From Shewanella violacea DSS12 (lineage in GTDB: Bacteria; Pseudomonadota; Gammaproteobacteria; Enterobacterales; Shewanellaceae): a stretch of 64,000 nt of DNA. Each line of letters opens with the position of its first letter. Position 1 is the first letter of the stretch. A program made the translations under genes and the position numbers. The stretch covers positions 1,054,001 to 1,118,000 of the forward strand of contig NC_014012.1 of NCBI RefSeq assembly GCF_000091325.1, given 5' to 3'. Of this stretch, positions 12,001-20,559 are shown one piece after another. The notes beneath the pieces are model-generated. The model was not told the origin of the DNA and did no database searches. It saw nothing but the letters and a program-made list of their open reading frames with translations.

Positions 12001-13452
12001 TGTGGCTTCTTCTCCTTTTTGGGCAAGTACCCAGATGACGTCTTGTAACTCTTCACGGGAATAGCCAAATTGCTTGTGGTACTGAAGGAGTTGATCATCG
12101 CTAAATTCACTTACTCCCTGAGCATCATTGGGCAGATCTTCGGCAGGTGTAAGGGTTCGACTGTTTTTGGCCATCCATTCTTTGTATGGGTGGCGACGTT
12201 TAAGGTCGTTATCGATCTCAAATGAAGAATACAGCTGGCCATTGAGTGTATCGAGAACCAGTAGCTCGCCAGGACCGACGCGCCCCTTTTCGACAACTTC
12301 GTCGGGGGCGTAGTCCCATATACCGACCTCAGATGCCAAGGTGAGTATTCTATCTTTGGTGATCACATAGCGTGACGGGCGCAAGCCATTACGGTCTACA
12401 GCACAGGCTACATGTCTACCATTTGTCATTACGATCCCCGCAGGACCATCCCAAGGCTCCATATGCATGGAGTTGAAGTCGTAGAAGGCCTTGAGCTCTT
12501 CATCCATTTCAGGATTACTTTGCCATGCTGGTGGAATCAATAGGCGCATTGCCCTATATAGGTCCATACCGCCGGCGAGTAACATCTCTAGCATGTTATC
12601 TAGGGAAGAGGAGTCAGATCCCGTTTCATTGACGAAGGGAGCGGCTTGCTGAAGATCAGGCAAGAGAGGCGCATTGAACTTGTAGGCTCGTGCTTTTGCC
12701 CATTGACGGTTACAGGTTATGGTGTTGATTTCACCATTATGGGCCAGATATCTAAAAGGCTGAGCCAAGGGCCATTTAGGTGAAGTATTGGTTGAGAATC
12801 TTTGGTGGAAGAGACAGATAGAACTTTGTAGGCGGATATCCGCTAAATCGAGATAAAATTCGGGTAGATCCACAGGCATCATCAAGCCTTTATAGACGAT
12901 AACCTGACCAGAGAGACTGGCAACATAAAATTCTTTATCGTGAGTCAGTTGCTGCTCTAAACGGCGTCTGGCCATATAAAGACGACGTTCCAAATCCTTC
13001 TCCCGCCAGCCAATGGGGGAGTTAATCAGTGCCTGGTAAATTTGTGGCTGACTCGCCTTACCTATAGGTCCTAATACATCTGGATTGACGGGAACCTTTC
13101 TCCAACCGGCAACACTTAAGGTTTCTTTTTCCAGCTCGCACTCAAGCAGCTTCATGGCTTCTTGAGCTAGTTTGTCATCCTGATTAAGGAAGAACACGCC
13201 TACCGCAAATTTACGGCTCAGATGCCAATCATTTTCTGCGGCAACGGCTTCAAAAAATTTAACGGGCAGTTGCATGAGCAGCCCACAACCATCACCTGTG
13301 CGGCCGTCGGATGCAATACCACCACGGTGTTTCATACGATCCAGTCCCTGGATTGCAGTTCTTACTATTCGGTGGCTGGGTTCACCGTCCATTTGGGCTA
13401 TTAGACCAAAACCACAATTGTCTCGCTCGAAACTGGGGTGATATAAGCTCAT
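9004..13452 (-). CDS. gltB: Glutamate synthase (NADPH) large subunit
   Basis: The alpha subunit of GOGAT releases ammonia from glutamine and channels it to 2-oxoglutarate, giving two glutamates. The 1482-residue protein starts with a short propeptide MSLYHPSFERDN, after which Cys13 (CGFG) becomes the amidotransferase nucleophile. The synthase domain with the FMN site, the CKYLRICHLNNCATG cluster motif (3Fe-4S) and the C-terminal GXGXG beta-helix domain are all present. I chose ATG 13452 over an ATG at 13464, because GGAG sits about six bases upstream of 13452 and the product then matches other GltB starts. It is followed by gltD after 100 bp. Confidence 0.97.
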   Translation of the reverse strand: MSLYHPSFERDNCGFGLIAQMDGEPSHRIVRTAIQGLDRMKHRGGIASDGRTGDGCGLLMQLPVKFFEAVAAENDWHLSRKFAVGVFFLNQDDKLAQEAMKLLECELEKETLSVAGWRKVPVNPDVLGPIGKASQPQIYQALINSPIGWREKDLERRLYMARRRLEQQLTHDKEFYVASLSGQVIVYKGLMMPVDLPEFYLDLADIRLQSSICLFHQRFSTNTSPKWPLAQPFRYLAHNGEINTITCNRQWAKARAYKFNAPLLPDLQQAAPFVNETGSDSSSLDNMLEMLLAGGMDLYRAMRLLIPPAWQSNPEMDEELKAFYDFNSMHMEPWDGPAGIVMTNGRHVACAVDRNGLRPSRYVITKDRILTLASEVGIWDYAPDEVVEKGRVGPGELLVLDTLNGQLYSSFEIDNDLKRRHPYKEWMAKNSRTLTPAEDLPNDAQGVSEFSDDQLLQYHKQFGYSREELQDVIWVLAQKGEEATGSMGDDTPMAVLSKKSRTIYDYFRQKFAQVTNPPIDPLREKHVMSLTTCVGREQNLFNETTGHAYRVMFNSPVLLYSDFNQLMALDSMYYRANTIDLNYDLSEGLEKAITRICDESERLARTGTTLLILSDRATDKSKQVIPAAMAVGAIQHVLVHKSLRCDTNIVVETATARDPHHFAVLLGFGATAIYPYLAYESICALAKKRDITDTRRLMLNFRQGIDKGLRKIMSKMGISTIASYRCSQQFEAIGLASNVVNLCFNGVISRIEGANFDLLEQDQIKLHKIAFQAHQPLSQGGLLKYVEGGEYHSFNPDVVNTLQACLKDRDYPTYKRFTELVDKRPVATLRDLIQVKGELPAVELDSVEPATNLYTRFDSAAMSIGALSPEAHEALAVAMNRLGGRSNSGEGGEDPRRFNTEGNSKIKQIASGRFGVTAHYLVNAEVLQIKIAQGAKPGEGGQLPGDKVSVEIAGLRNAKPGVTLISPPPHHDIYSIEDLAQLIFDLKQINPKALISVKLVSEPGVGTIATGVAKAYADMITISGYDGGTGASPITSVKYAGSPWELGLAEVHQSLVKNGLRHKIRLQVDGGLKSGRDVIKAALLGAESFGFGTVPMIALGCKYLRICHLNNCATGIATQNKLLRNEHYHGLPERVMTYFEFVAREIREEMAALGVTEFEQLVGRSDWLHALDGDTPKQNGLDLSAILYTPTVPEGSAVTWKELNPTADIGRLNQEILAKCREAVEQGTPISARFQIGNIDRSVGAALSGFVATTVGKEGAKAPISLQFNGSAGQSFGVWNSPGIELTLCGDANDYVGKGMSGGKITIHPPLGSNFLSERSSIIGNTCLYGASGGKLFASGIAGERFAVRNSGALAVVEGLGDNGCEYMTGGIVLVLGKTGVNFGAGMTGGFAYVFDRFGRFNPRVNTESVDTQKLDSPIHQQHLKGLIEEHLAETGSEHAKMLLNDFENWLDCFVLVKPKNVPVSDLLRLEQQQPELKVIAG

Positions 13453-13945
13453 ACACGACTCCATAAACTATAACTAAAATACTACTCGGGGAAATTCTTG
13501 TTATATATATGCACCCGAACCATTCAAATTACCCCTTGATAGTGCAAAGGTCAAACCAAATTATTGCATAAAATATGGTGGCTCACGCCTGTTTGATACA
13601 GGTTTGATAATGCGTTTACGTTAACGTTAACTGGCGAATGCGCTGTATAACGTTATGAATAAAAAGAATTTTAGTTTTTGATTCTTGTTTGGTTACTAAA
13701 TGGTAACAAAATTAAGTTTGTATTTTATTTTATGGGAAGTGAGTTTTATTGCATGTTCAGTGAATTATTTTTGAATTTTACGTGTGAGTATTTATGCATG
13801 GTGAATGCTTTAAGTCAGGCTGACTAGCCTGTGCTGAATTTGATTTGGGTAATTTTAATTGAATTGAACTCCTTTAGAGTAAAACTTTTGACTGCCAAGA
13901 GTTTGATATAGCGCGGTGTTTGAGACGAGAGGATGAATTAAAATA
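13453..13945. other. Divergent intergenic region gltB / radical SAM gene
   Basis: A 493-bp AT-rich space holding the promoters of two divergent transcription units. Visible structure: TTACGTTAACGTTAA (13615-13629), a palindromic ACGTTA double, and a direct repeat of TTTGATA (13590-13607) just before it. These could be regulator sites, but I cannot assign one. No gene is seen. Confidence 0.5.
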
Positions 13946-14929
13946 ATGAGATTATTTATCTGGATAATAGAGCAAATAGTGGGATTGGATCATTACGTCA
14001 ATACTTTCGGTGTTGCCTGCAAGAAGCAATTTGGCGAAAAGCTTAAAAAATTAACCATAGATGCGAAATTTACCTGCCCTAATCGAGATGGCACCTTAGG
14101 CAAGGGCGGGTGTACCTATTGTAATGTGGCTTCCTTCAGCTTTGAACATGGCACTGAACTTTCTATAAGAGAGCAACTCAAGTTAGGTCGTGAGAGGGCT
14201 AGAGGCAAAACTTCAAAATATATCGCTTACTTTCAAGCTTATACCAGTACATATGATGAGTATCGAGTCTTGAAAGCTAAGTATGATGAAGCCATAAGTG
14301 ATCCAGATATAGTGGGGCTTTGCGTAGGGACTCGACCAGACTGTGTGTCTGATGAAGTCATAGACTTACTCCTGGGTTATCAAAACCAAGGAATAGAAGT
14401 CTGGCTTGAGCTGGGTTTACAGTCGGCTAATGATAAGACCCTTAAGCGGATCAACAGAGGGCATACATTTAACGATTATCGAGATACAGTACTAAGAGCA
14501 AGGGCAAAAGGGATTAAAGTTTGCACCCACCTTATCCTAGGGCTGCCCGGAGAAAACCATCAAGACTACTTATCTTCTCTCGATGCCATACTCAATACTG
14601 GCGTCGATGGCCTTAAATTACATCCCTTACATATTGTTGAAGGTAGCACTATGGCCAAGGCATGGAGAAATGATCGTATCTCACTGCTAACCATAGAAGA
14701 CTATGCGCTAAGTGTGGGGGAATTAATTCGTCATACGCCAAAAGATATTATATTTCACCGTGTTACTGCATATGCCAAGAAGCCCATGTTGTTAGCTCCT
14801 GACTGGTGTGCATTTCGCTGGGATGGGCTGGTAGCGATAGTAAATGACTTGAAAGCCAAAGGGGGGCAAGGGAGCTATTTGAATTTGACGGCGGATTCAT
14901 TAAAAGCCGAAAATATGACAGTTAAATAG
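13946..14929 (+). CDS. YhcC-type radical SAM protein (TIGR01212 family)
   Basis: A 327-residue radical SAM protein in the YhcC family, usually found beside gltBD. The iron-sulfur cysteines are Cys44, Cys56 and Cys59 in FTCPNRDGTLGKGGCTYCN, the family's long-spaced motif, followed by LELGLQSANDKTLKRINRGH, LILGLPGE and HPLHIVEGS. Two starts are possible: ATG 13946 (used here, GAGG 13 bases upstream) or GTG 13979, which begins MGLDHYVNTFG, close to the usual family N-terminus, with TAGAG 8 bases upstream; the GTG may be the true one. The biochemical role of YhcC is not established; the link to glutamate synthase is by neighbourhood. Confidence 0.88.
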   Translation: MRLFIWIIEQIVGLDHYVNTFGVACKKQFGEKLKKLTIDAKFTCPNRDGTLGKGGCTYCNVASFSFEHGTELSIREQLKLGRERARGKTSKYIAYFQAYTSTYDEYRVLKAKYDEAISDPDIVGLCVGTRPDCVSDEVIDLLLGYQNQGIEVWLELGLQSANDKTLKRINRGHTFNDYRDTVLRARAKGIKVCTHLILGLPGENHQDYLSSLDAILNTGVDGLKLHPLHIVEGSTMAKAWRNDRISLLTIEDYALSVGELIRHTPKDIIFHRVTAYAKKPMLLAPDWCAFRWDGLVAIVNDLKAKGGQGSYLNLTADSLKAENMTVK

Positions 14930-15077
14930 CAGGTTTAATGAATAAATGGTTAATGAAGGGTTAAAATGTGATGGTTTTTACTGACATAAGCCTCAATTAG
15001 TTGCACCTGCAATTATAGCGGGTATTATGTGTAAATCAGTCTTTAATATAGTCAAAATTTTTGAGAGGTGCCTGAAG

Positions 15078-15443
15078 ATGGCAACAGCTGAAATAGAATC
15101 AATTTTGGATCTTAATACACTAGAGCAATACTGTAGCGCTATAGGTGCAGGAACCTTGCTGAAAAGTGTCGTGTTATTTGAACAGCTAATGCCGGAATAT
15201 GTAGGCAACCTAGTTAATGCCAAAGAAGCGCAAGATAAAGATACATTATGCTCTGAAGCTCATAAATTTAAAGGAGCAGCAGGCTCTGTTGGTCTAAAGC
15301 GTATACAGCAATTTGCACAGTTACTCCAGCACGGCGAAGAAGCTGCCTGGGCTACTGAACATGATGTTTGGCTACAAGCCATCGTAGATAACGCTAGCCA
15401 AGATTTAGCTGAGCTCAAGCAATATTTAGAGTCTAAAGCGTAA
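15078..15443 (+). CDS. hptA: Orphan histidine phosphotransfer protein HptA
   Basis: A 121-residue single-domain Hpt protein. The phospho-accepting His62 sits in SEAHKFKGAAGSVGL, and the rest is a four-helix bundle. In Shewanella the ArcB-type sensor lacks a fused Hpt domain and HptA carries phosphate between ArcS and ArcA; the neighbours (YhcC-like gene before, OxyR after) match that locus. ATG 15078 is preceded by GAGAGGTG at 15063-15070; an upstream ATG at 15027 would add 17 residues outside the domain. Transcription ends at the strong hairpin 15489-15538. No kinase or receiver gene lies beside it. Confidence 0.88.
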   Translation: MATAEIESILDLNTLEQYCSAIGAGTLLKSVVLFEQLMPEYVGNLVNAKEAQDKDTLCSEAHKFKGAAGSVGLKRIQQFAQLLQHGEEAAWATEHDVWLQAIVDNASQDLAELKQYLESKA

Positions 15444-15488
15444 TCATTAAATAAGAATTTCTACCTCTTGCTAAAGCATAAGGTGAAG

Positions 15489-15538
15489 AAAGCCTCTATT
15501 GAGTATTAATATAGACTCAATAGAGGCTTTTTATTTTT
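15489..15538 (+). terminator. Strong Rho-independent terminator after hptA
   Basis: AAAGCCTCTATTGAGT (15489-15504) pairs perfectly with ACTCAATAGAGGCTTT (15515-15530), a 16-bp stem with a 10-base loop, followed by TTATTTTT. The A-rich left foot means it could also stop minus-strand transcription. Confidence 0.9.
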
Positions 15539-16328
15539 AGGGGATAAATCCTGATCTCATAGGTAATTAGCTAGGCTTGTTCCTTGATGAACAAATCTTT
15601 TACGACAGCGGGTTCAAACCTATTACTCGCTAAGCTGGTAGCCAATATATATGCATCTGCTGGGTTCAATAGCTTCATCTCTTCTTAGCCTGTTCGGCGA
15701 GTCTCCCCGTGTACTTCAGGATTAGTGACTAATAGCATCTTTCATCTAAGAGTTAGTTATTTTTAATCCCGTCAGATTGTCGATTGCATTATTTACTACA
15801 AATGATGGGCTCTCCTAGTCAACCAATAGACCAATAGACCAATAAACAAATAGCCCCCCATCAATCTAGAACGTCAGATTTCTTGTAGCTATACCATGTA
15901 TAAGACAAAACCGAGTCGATGATCTTTAGTCATCATCACTGATCACACTTAATTTGGGTTATTGCCTGAATCAAGCTAGTAAGGTCAATTTGGGATCCCA
16001 ATCAGTTTCATTTCTTGTCTCTATTGCCTTTACCCAAGCATTTCTCATCTGAGCTATTATCTCTCGGGTTAGGGCTTGAATTTCTGATGTTTATTGGCAC
16101 TCGGGTCTCTATTGTATTGAGACTGGCAGCCTGCTTTTTTCTGAGAATTTGACATCTGCATGAGCGATATCGGTTATGAGTGGAGGATGGCTTCAAATAA
16201 TAACCAGCGATTAATGGTCTAACTCGATTGTGCTCACATTTTGAAAGCTTAGCTTAGTCGCTTTACTTGGCCAATGTGGTAAGGTCAATAGAATATTCGG
16301 ATAAACATTGTTGTAGGTAATCGATTTT
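15539..16328. other. Gene-poor region between hptA and oxyR
   Basis: Nearly 800 bp without a convincing gene. It holds the small minus-strand frame 15571-15678, a short tandem repeat of CCAATAGA (about 15821-15852), and the promoter region of oxyR. A 62-codon minus-strand frame at 16008-16196 is Ser/Arg/Asn-rich, without a family look, and I do not call it. Confidence 0.5.
15571..15678 (-). pseudogene. Possible small ORF or gene remnant
   Basis: A 35-codon frame from ATG 15678 to TAG 15571-15573 encodes MKLLNPADAYILATSL followed by ASNRFEPAVVKDLFIKEQA. The composition is protein-like (alternating hydrophobic and charged residues, a possible amphipathic helix), but GAAGAG lies directly against the ATG with no room for a normal ribosome-binding site, and an in-frame stop precedes it. 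It may be a small gene or the tail of a decayed one. I do not recognise it. Confidence 0.25.
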
Positions 16329-17246
16329 ATGAAACACTTGCCCAGCCTAAAAAACCTTTACTATTTGGTTAACTTGCATCAAGAACAGAATTTTAATAGG
16401 GCAGCTAAGATATGCCATGTTAGCCAATCTACGCTTTCCAGTGGTATTCAAAATTTAGAAGAACAACTCGGTAATCAATTGATTGAGCGCGATCATAAGT
16501 CATTTATCTTCACCGCTGTTGGAGAGGAAGTCGTCCAGCGGTCGAGAAAATTACTGACTGATGTCGACGATCTAGTAGAGTTAGTTAAGCATCAGGGCGA
16601 ACCTATGACCGGAGATATTCGCCTCGGATGTATTCCAACGATAGCGCCCTTCTTGCTGAGTAAGGTTGTTAGGCATTGTCAGAGTACCTACTCTGATTTG
16701 ACGCTATTTTTGAAAGAGGATACTACAGAGCGTTTGTTAGATGCGCTGGGAAAGGGGGAGTTAGACCTGTTACTGCTGGCACTGCCTGTGGATACCAGTG
16801 GTTTTCATAGTATGAAGGTAGGGAAAGACCCATTTAAGCTTGTTGTACACGAGGAGCTGACTGATGTCATACACGAACCACTGGATTATGAATCTCTGCC
16901 GGATCAAAGTATCTTCCTGTTACAGGCTGAGCACTGTATCACCGGCCATGCCGTGACTGCCTGTCAGCTTGCTAATAGCGCTAAGGTAAATCCTTTTGCT
17001 GCTACGAGTCTGCATACTTTAGTGCAGATGGTGAACAGTAAGCTGGGGACGACTTTCTTACCTCAGATGGCAATCGATGCAGGGATCTTAAATGATACCG
17101 AGTTGAGAGTGATGCAGCCACCGGGTGAAGCCCCATACCGAGAAATAGGTCTGGTGTGGCGTCAGACATCGAGCCGAATATTAACCTTCAGAACCTTAGG
17201 CTTAGCGATTCAAAATATATTGGAACAGAGCAATCTGGCTAAATAA
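16329..17246 (+). CDS. oxyR: LysR-family hydrogen peroxide sensor OxyR
   Basis: A 305-residue LysR regulator. The winged helix-turn-helix (residues 1-65, NFNRAAKICHVSQSTLSSGIQ) binds DNA. The sensor domain carries Cys203 and Cys212 in EHCITGHAVTAC, exactly nine residues apart like Cys199 and Cys208 of E. coli OxyR, so disulfide-based peroxide sensing is expected. In S. oneidensis the gene at this position is OxyR, acting as both repressor and activator of katB and dps. The ribosome-binding site is weak. The gene is convergent with cyaC. Confidence 0.92.
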   Translation: MKHLPSLKNLYYLVNLHQEQNFNRAAKICHVSQSTLSSGIQNLEEQLGNQLIERDHKSFIFTAVGEEVVQRSRKLLTDVDDLVELVKHQGEPMTGDIRLGCIPTIAPFLLSKVVRHCQSTYSDLTLFLKEDTTERLLDALGKGELDLLLLALPVDTSGFHSMKVGKDPFKLVVHEELTDVIHEPLDYESLPDQSIFLLQAEHCITGHAVTACQLANSAKVNPFAATSLHTLVQMVNSKLGTTFLPQMAIDAGILNDTELRVMQPPGEAPYREIGLVWRQTSSRILTFRTLGLAIQNILEQSNLAK

Positions 17247-17279
17247 CCGGTATCGTCATTTAGCGAGATAGCTTGATGG

Positions 17280-17446
17280 CGTTACTCTTGTTTATCCTTG
17301 AGCTAGATCGGATTTCGGCACCACACTGCTGACTCTCAGTAGAGTACTGTTTACCCTTGAGCTTAGTTATTGTTCTAATCTAAGCTGAATCGGATCTAGG
17401 CACAACGCTGAATACCTCTGTGGAATACTGTTTACCCTTGAGCTTA
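17280..17446. repeat. Partial tandem copies of the cyaC 3' end
   Basis: TACTGTTTACCCTTGAGCTTA occurs without change at 17345-17365 and 17426-17446, and a weaker form at about 17285-17307. The copy at 17426 is inside cyaC (codons for KLKGKQYSTE on the minus strand); the copy at 17345 lies beyond the stop and continues with a diverged match to the last 40 bases of the gene. It looks like an old duplication of the gene's tail. Confidence 0.6.
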
Positions 17447-18459
17447 ATCGGCCCCAAGCAGTTAAACTCATATTGGCTGGTATCAGTATCTATTCGGGAT
17501 GCAAGAGAGCCCGATATCAACATTCTTTGGCCTAAGGGGTTACATTGATCTTGTAGTCTAGCCAAGGTATTGAGTACGTCACTGAAGAAGCTTATTTCTT
17601 GTTTCTGCACGCCTACCACAGCTGCCACTACCTGGCCACAATGAGCTGCACACTTAAACTTAGGCACAAAGCCATATTGCTCTTCAAAATATTGTCGTTG
17701 CCAGCTAAGTTGCTGACTGAATTCATAGTAGATATTAAAGCTACGGTCTTTTTGTATTCCGAATTCTAAGGGCCAATGGATTAGTACTGCATCGCCCATA
17801 TATCGATAAATCTCGGCTTCATTGTTGACGACTGTGTCAGAAAGTAGGCTAAAACAGTCTTGAATTAAGCGACTAAAACGATAGTCACCCAAAGACTCGG
17901 CATGAGTCGTCGAAGCAACCATGTCTAAATAAAGAAATAATCTCTGTTCATATCTAGGTTTATGGTATTTACCCAGTCCAATATTGAGCAATACTCTAGG
18001 GCCAACTAAGAGCGCCATTTGCTCGATAAAAGCTAAACCTACTCTGACAACAACTAGATAGACGATCAAAGCCTGGAAAGAAGGACTGTAAAGAATGTGT
18101 GCGGTCAACATCTGCCTCAATGTAGACATATGGTTCTCTATGGCCCACATATTCAAAAATTGGGTCATATAAGCAAGCGTTGTCGCACCAAGCAGTAAGA
18201 AGAGGCCTTTAAAAATAACAGAGAATAGATAGGGTAGCCTGTTAATCGCACTGAAGTCGGCAATCAGATTCGACATCCAATGTAAGCTGCCTAATATGAA
18301 GCCCATATAAATAGCGAATGTGGCTAGATCGGCAGTTCCTACCGCCCACTGTGGAAGATCCGGGGCTTGGGCATACCTGAAAAACACAAAGGCCGCCATG
18401 GCTATTCCCCAGGCAGAAATCGCAAAAATAAGTTTTTTTGCTTGTATACGTGCTCTCAC
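17380..18459 (-). CDS. cyaC: Membrane-bound class III adenylate cyclase
   Basis: A 359-residue protein making cAMP from ATP. The N-terminal half has about five transmembrane helices (residues 10-150). The class III catalytic domain follows (about 170-350), with metal-binding Asp179 in LYLDMVAST and Asp223 in RYMGDAVLIHW. In S. oneidensis the cyclase at this locus, CyaC, is a main cAMP source for CRP-controlled anaerobic respiration. It is convergent with oxyR and follows mutH after about 120 bp. A perfect CRP site occurs in this window before nhaA. The nucleotide preference (ATP rather than GTP) is taken from the family. Confidence 0.88.
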   Translation of the reverse strand: MRARIQAKKLIFAISAWGIAMAAFVFFRYAQAPDLPQWAVGTADLATFAIYMGFILGSLHWMSNLIADFSAINRLPYLFSVIFKGLFLLLGATTLAYMTQFLNMWAIENHMSTLRQMLTAHILYSPSFQALIVYLVVVRVGLAFIEQMALLVGPRVLLNIGLGKYHKPRYEQRLFLYLDMVASTTHAESLGDYRFSRLIQDCFSLLSDTVVNNEAEIYRYMGDAVLIHWPLEFGIQKDRSFNIYYEFSQQLSWQRQYFEEQYGFVPKFKCAAHCGQVVAAVVGVQKQEISFFSDVLNTLARLQDQCNPLGQRMLISGSLASRIDTDTSQYEFNCLGPIKLKGKQYSTEVFSVVPRSDSA

Positions 18460-18579
18460 GGTATTGAAGTTGTCCTAATACGGCTGTTAAATTCAGGATG
18501 CGCTAGTTTATAGAAAATGACCCTATGATTTCCAGTAGTATTTGTGATCTCGGTCAAATGAAGATGATATAGTTATGAT

Positions 18580-19254
18580 TCAGTTAAAAAAACGTTTAAG
18601 TATCGATTGTGTAAAGGGGATTTTAAGATAAAAGCCCCTAGGATTAGTTAAAATCTTTGACCCATCTTGCCCGATACTCTGGGTAACAGAGCGACTATTT
18701 GCTCCCTTTGGCCTAAGTTGCAGTACTTCACCATGTCTAGCGGTGAGTTGTTGTACCTGTCCCATGGCTATGAATTCCATTATCTCTTCCCAATCTTGTT
18801 TTAGAAGGGCGAGCTCATCTGGTGTTGGAGACCATAAAATAGGAGTGCCTATTTGTCTTTGGGCTACCGGAATGTCACGGCTTCCTTGCACCGGGATCCA
18901 GAGCACTGTCTGTAACTTATGACAGACAATACTTTTTTCCCAAGTCAGGCCTTGTATATTGACCAAGGGGGCAACAGTCACATAAGTGGTCTCTATGGGT
19001 TTTCCCTTGTCATCGACTGGGATCGTCTTCAACTCTACACCTAAATGAAGAAAATCTTGCTCAGGTCTAGAACCTGCCAGAGCACCGAGTTCGTATTCGA
19101 TTAACTGACCTACCCAGCCTTTATCTCTTTTAAGATCGGCTGGAGTCGTGAATCCATGTGAATCCGCAACTTGGCCTAGAGTCAGGCCAGCCATATTGTT
19201 GGCTCGTTGCATCAGTTCTTCTATTGTCTCGGGGGAGGGGGGCGTTGTTTTCAT
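18580..19254 (-). CDS. mutH: DNA mismatch repair endonuclease MutH
   Basis: Nicks the unmethylated strand at hemimethylated GATC during MutS/MutL-directed repair. The 224-residue protein has the type II endonuclease-like core: Asp67, Glu74 and Lys76 in [11 protein letters not shown] form the catalytic D-x6-E-x-K. The [14 protein letters not shown] stretch is also conserved. MutH implies Dam methylation in this organism. It is divergent from rppH across a 700-bp gap full of DnaA boxes, the arrangement also found in E. coli. Confidence 0.96.
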   Translation of the reverse strand: MKTTPPSPETIEELMQRANNMAGLTLGQVADSHGFTTPADLKRDKGWVGQLIEYELGALAGSRPEQDFLHLGVELKTIPVDDKGKPIETTYVTVAPLVNIQGLTWEKSIVCHKLQTVLWIPVQGSRDIPVAQRQIGTPILWSPTPDELALLKQDWEEIMEFIAMGQVQQLTARHGEVLQLRPKGANSRSVTQSIGQDGSKILTNPRGFYLKIPFTQSILKRFFN

Positions 19255-19331
19255 TTAAAGGATTTTACCTAAGATAATAGATAATACCAGTTAGATTAAA
19301 TATTTGGCTGTTTAATATACAAAGTTGAGTT

Positions 19332-19340
19332 TGTGTATAA
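19332..19340 (-). promoter_or_regulatory. DnaA box TTATACACA
   Basis: Exact match to TTATNCACA on the minus strand, about 80 bp upstream of mutH. Confidence 0.6.
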
Positions 19341-19458
19341 CTATGGCGGACTATCTTTGCTTAAGTGACTAAAAAAATTGATTTATTTATCCGTATCTAG
19401 TGATATCAGTCAGCAATTTTAAGATTAGATTAATCTTGCCCTTACTTTTCCAACATAC

Positions 19459-19467
19459 TTATCCACA
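19459..19467 (+). promoter_or_regulatory. DnaA box TTATCCACA
   Basis: Identical to the strongest E. coli DnaA box (R1/R4 type). Confidence 0.65.
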
Positions 19468-19574
19468 GAATCCTTGGATAACTCAATTTTAAAGTACTCT
19501 AAGGTGAAAAATACGCTTTCCTAAACAATAAATGCATCTATTTATCCCATATCGAGCCAAGTTTCGCCATAGCC

Positions 19575-19583
19575 TGTGAATAA
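19575..19583 (-). promoter_or_regulatory. DnaA box TTATTCACA
   Basis: Exact match to TTATNCACA on the minus strand. Confidence 0.55.
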
Positions 19584-19788
19584 ACTAATAATATCTTCCT
19601 ATGAGTTATTCAAAAACCTCAAGTGGTTGAAAAATGCTCACTCAAATGACTTGTAACACCTTGGTCAGTTGCTTTTGTTGCTATTTGTATGTTTATAAAG
19701 GCTTTTACTGTCGGTGGTCAAATGGTAATACACATCTTAGCTTACTGGTTTCTAACTTTTTAGGGCGTTTATATAAGTTAAGAACAGA

Positions 19789-19813
19789 GATATCCACAGA
19801 TTTTGTGGATATC
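19789..19813. promoter_or_regulatory. Paired head-to-head DnaA-box-like inverted repeat
   Basis: GATATCCACA (19789-19798), five bases, then TGTGGATATC (19804-19813). Each arm holds ATATCCACA, one base from the TTATCCACA consensus. It could be a paired DnaA site or a cruciform; it lies about 140 bp before rppH. Confidence 0.5.
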
Positions 19814-19954
19814 ATTGCTAACGGTTAGGGCTATCTGTTGATAAAAGTGAACATTTGGCTTTTTTATCCAAAGTTTATCTGTTACATGTCATTTGCCGCA
19901 GCCTCGGCTTTGTGAAACAATCGTGATATTGAAATTGTGAAATACGGAGTCCAT

Positions 19955-20491
19955 GTGATTGATAGTGACGGCTTTCGCGCAAATGTGGGCATCATTATCT
20001 GTAATCGATTTGGACAGGTAATGTGGGCCAGAAGGTTTGGTCAACATTCCTGGCAGTTTCCTCAAGGGGGAGTTGATGAAGGCGAGACTCCTGAAGAGGC
20101 GATGTATAGAGAGCTTTTTGAAGAAGTAGGGTTAAAGCCTGAACATGTGCAGATTTTAACTTCGACTCGCTCTTGGTTGCGTTACAGATTACCAAAACGT
20201 TTGATTAGGCAAGATAGTAAACCTGTCTGTATTGGGCAGAAACAAAAGTGGTTTTTACTGCAATTAAAAAGTAGTGAGAGCGCAATCGACCTCAATGCTT
20301 GTGGTCATCCCGAGTTCGATGATTGGCGTTGGGTGAGTTATTGGTACCCAGTTAGGCAAGTCGTGTCCTTTAAGCGGGATGTATATAGGAAAGCGATGAA
20401 GGAGTTTGCTCCGACGGCGTTGCCGTTTCAATCGCGAGATTCTCAGTACACGACGAGTCACAGCAATAAAAGAAGAAATAGGCGTCGTTAA
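19955..20491 (+). CDS. rppH: RNA pyrophosphohydrolase
   Basis: Nudix hydrolase that converts 5'-triphosphate RNA ends to monophosphate and so opens transcripts to RNase E decay. The 178-residue protein has the full Nudix box at residues 38-60 (G-x5-E-x7-REL-x-EE-x-GL) and WQFPQGG just before it. The C-terminal tail is basic (SNKRRNRRR). I chose GTG 19955 ([12 protein letters not shown]), with GGAG five bases upstream; an in-frame GTG at 19937 lacks such a site and does not fit the family start. ptsP follows 68 bp later, as in E. coli. Confidence 0.95.
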   Translation: MIDSDGFRANVGIIICNRFGQVMWARRFGQHSWQFPQGGVDEGETPEEAMYRELFEEVGLKPEHVQILTSTRSWLRYRLPKRLIRQDSKPVCIGQKQKWFLLQLKSSESAIDLNACGHPEFDDWRWVSYWYPVRQVVSFKRDVYRKAMKEFAPTALPFQSRDSQYTTSHSNKRRNRRR

Positions 20492-20559
20492 GTTTCCGAT
20501 GAAAATGATTTTCTAAATAGAATCGATATGATTGAGTGGTGTAACAGGGAGTGACATAA

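Larger units (their letters stand above)
19255..19954. other. DnaA-box-rich mutH-rppH intergenic region (candidate DARS2-like site)
   Basis: A 700-bp gap without a gene. Three sequences match TTATNCACA exactly: TTATACACA (minus, 19332-19340), TTATCCACA (plus, 19459-19467) and TTATTCACA (minus, 19575-19583). Two near matches ATATCCACA face each other at 19790-19798 and 19804-19812 within a 10-bp inverted repeat. Random expectation for an 8-base-specified motif in this length is far below one. In E. coli the DnaA-reactivating site DARS2 lies, as I recall, beside mutH. Function here is inference. Confidence 0.6.

Noticed and set aside
16008..16196. 62-codon minus-strand frame before oxyR
   Set aside because: Low-complexity Ser/Arg/Asn content, no ribosome-binding site, no resemblance to a known protein.
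19634..19828. 64-codon plus-strand frame in the mutH-rppH gap
   Set aside because: No ribosome-binding site and no family look; it overlaps the DnaA-box region.
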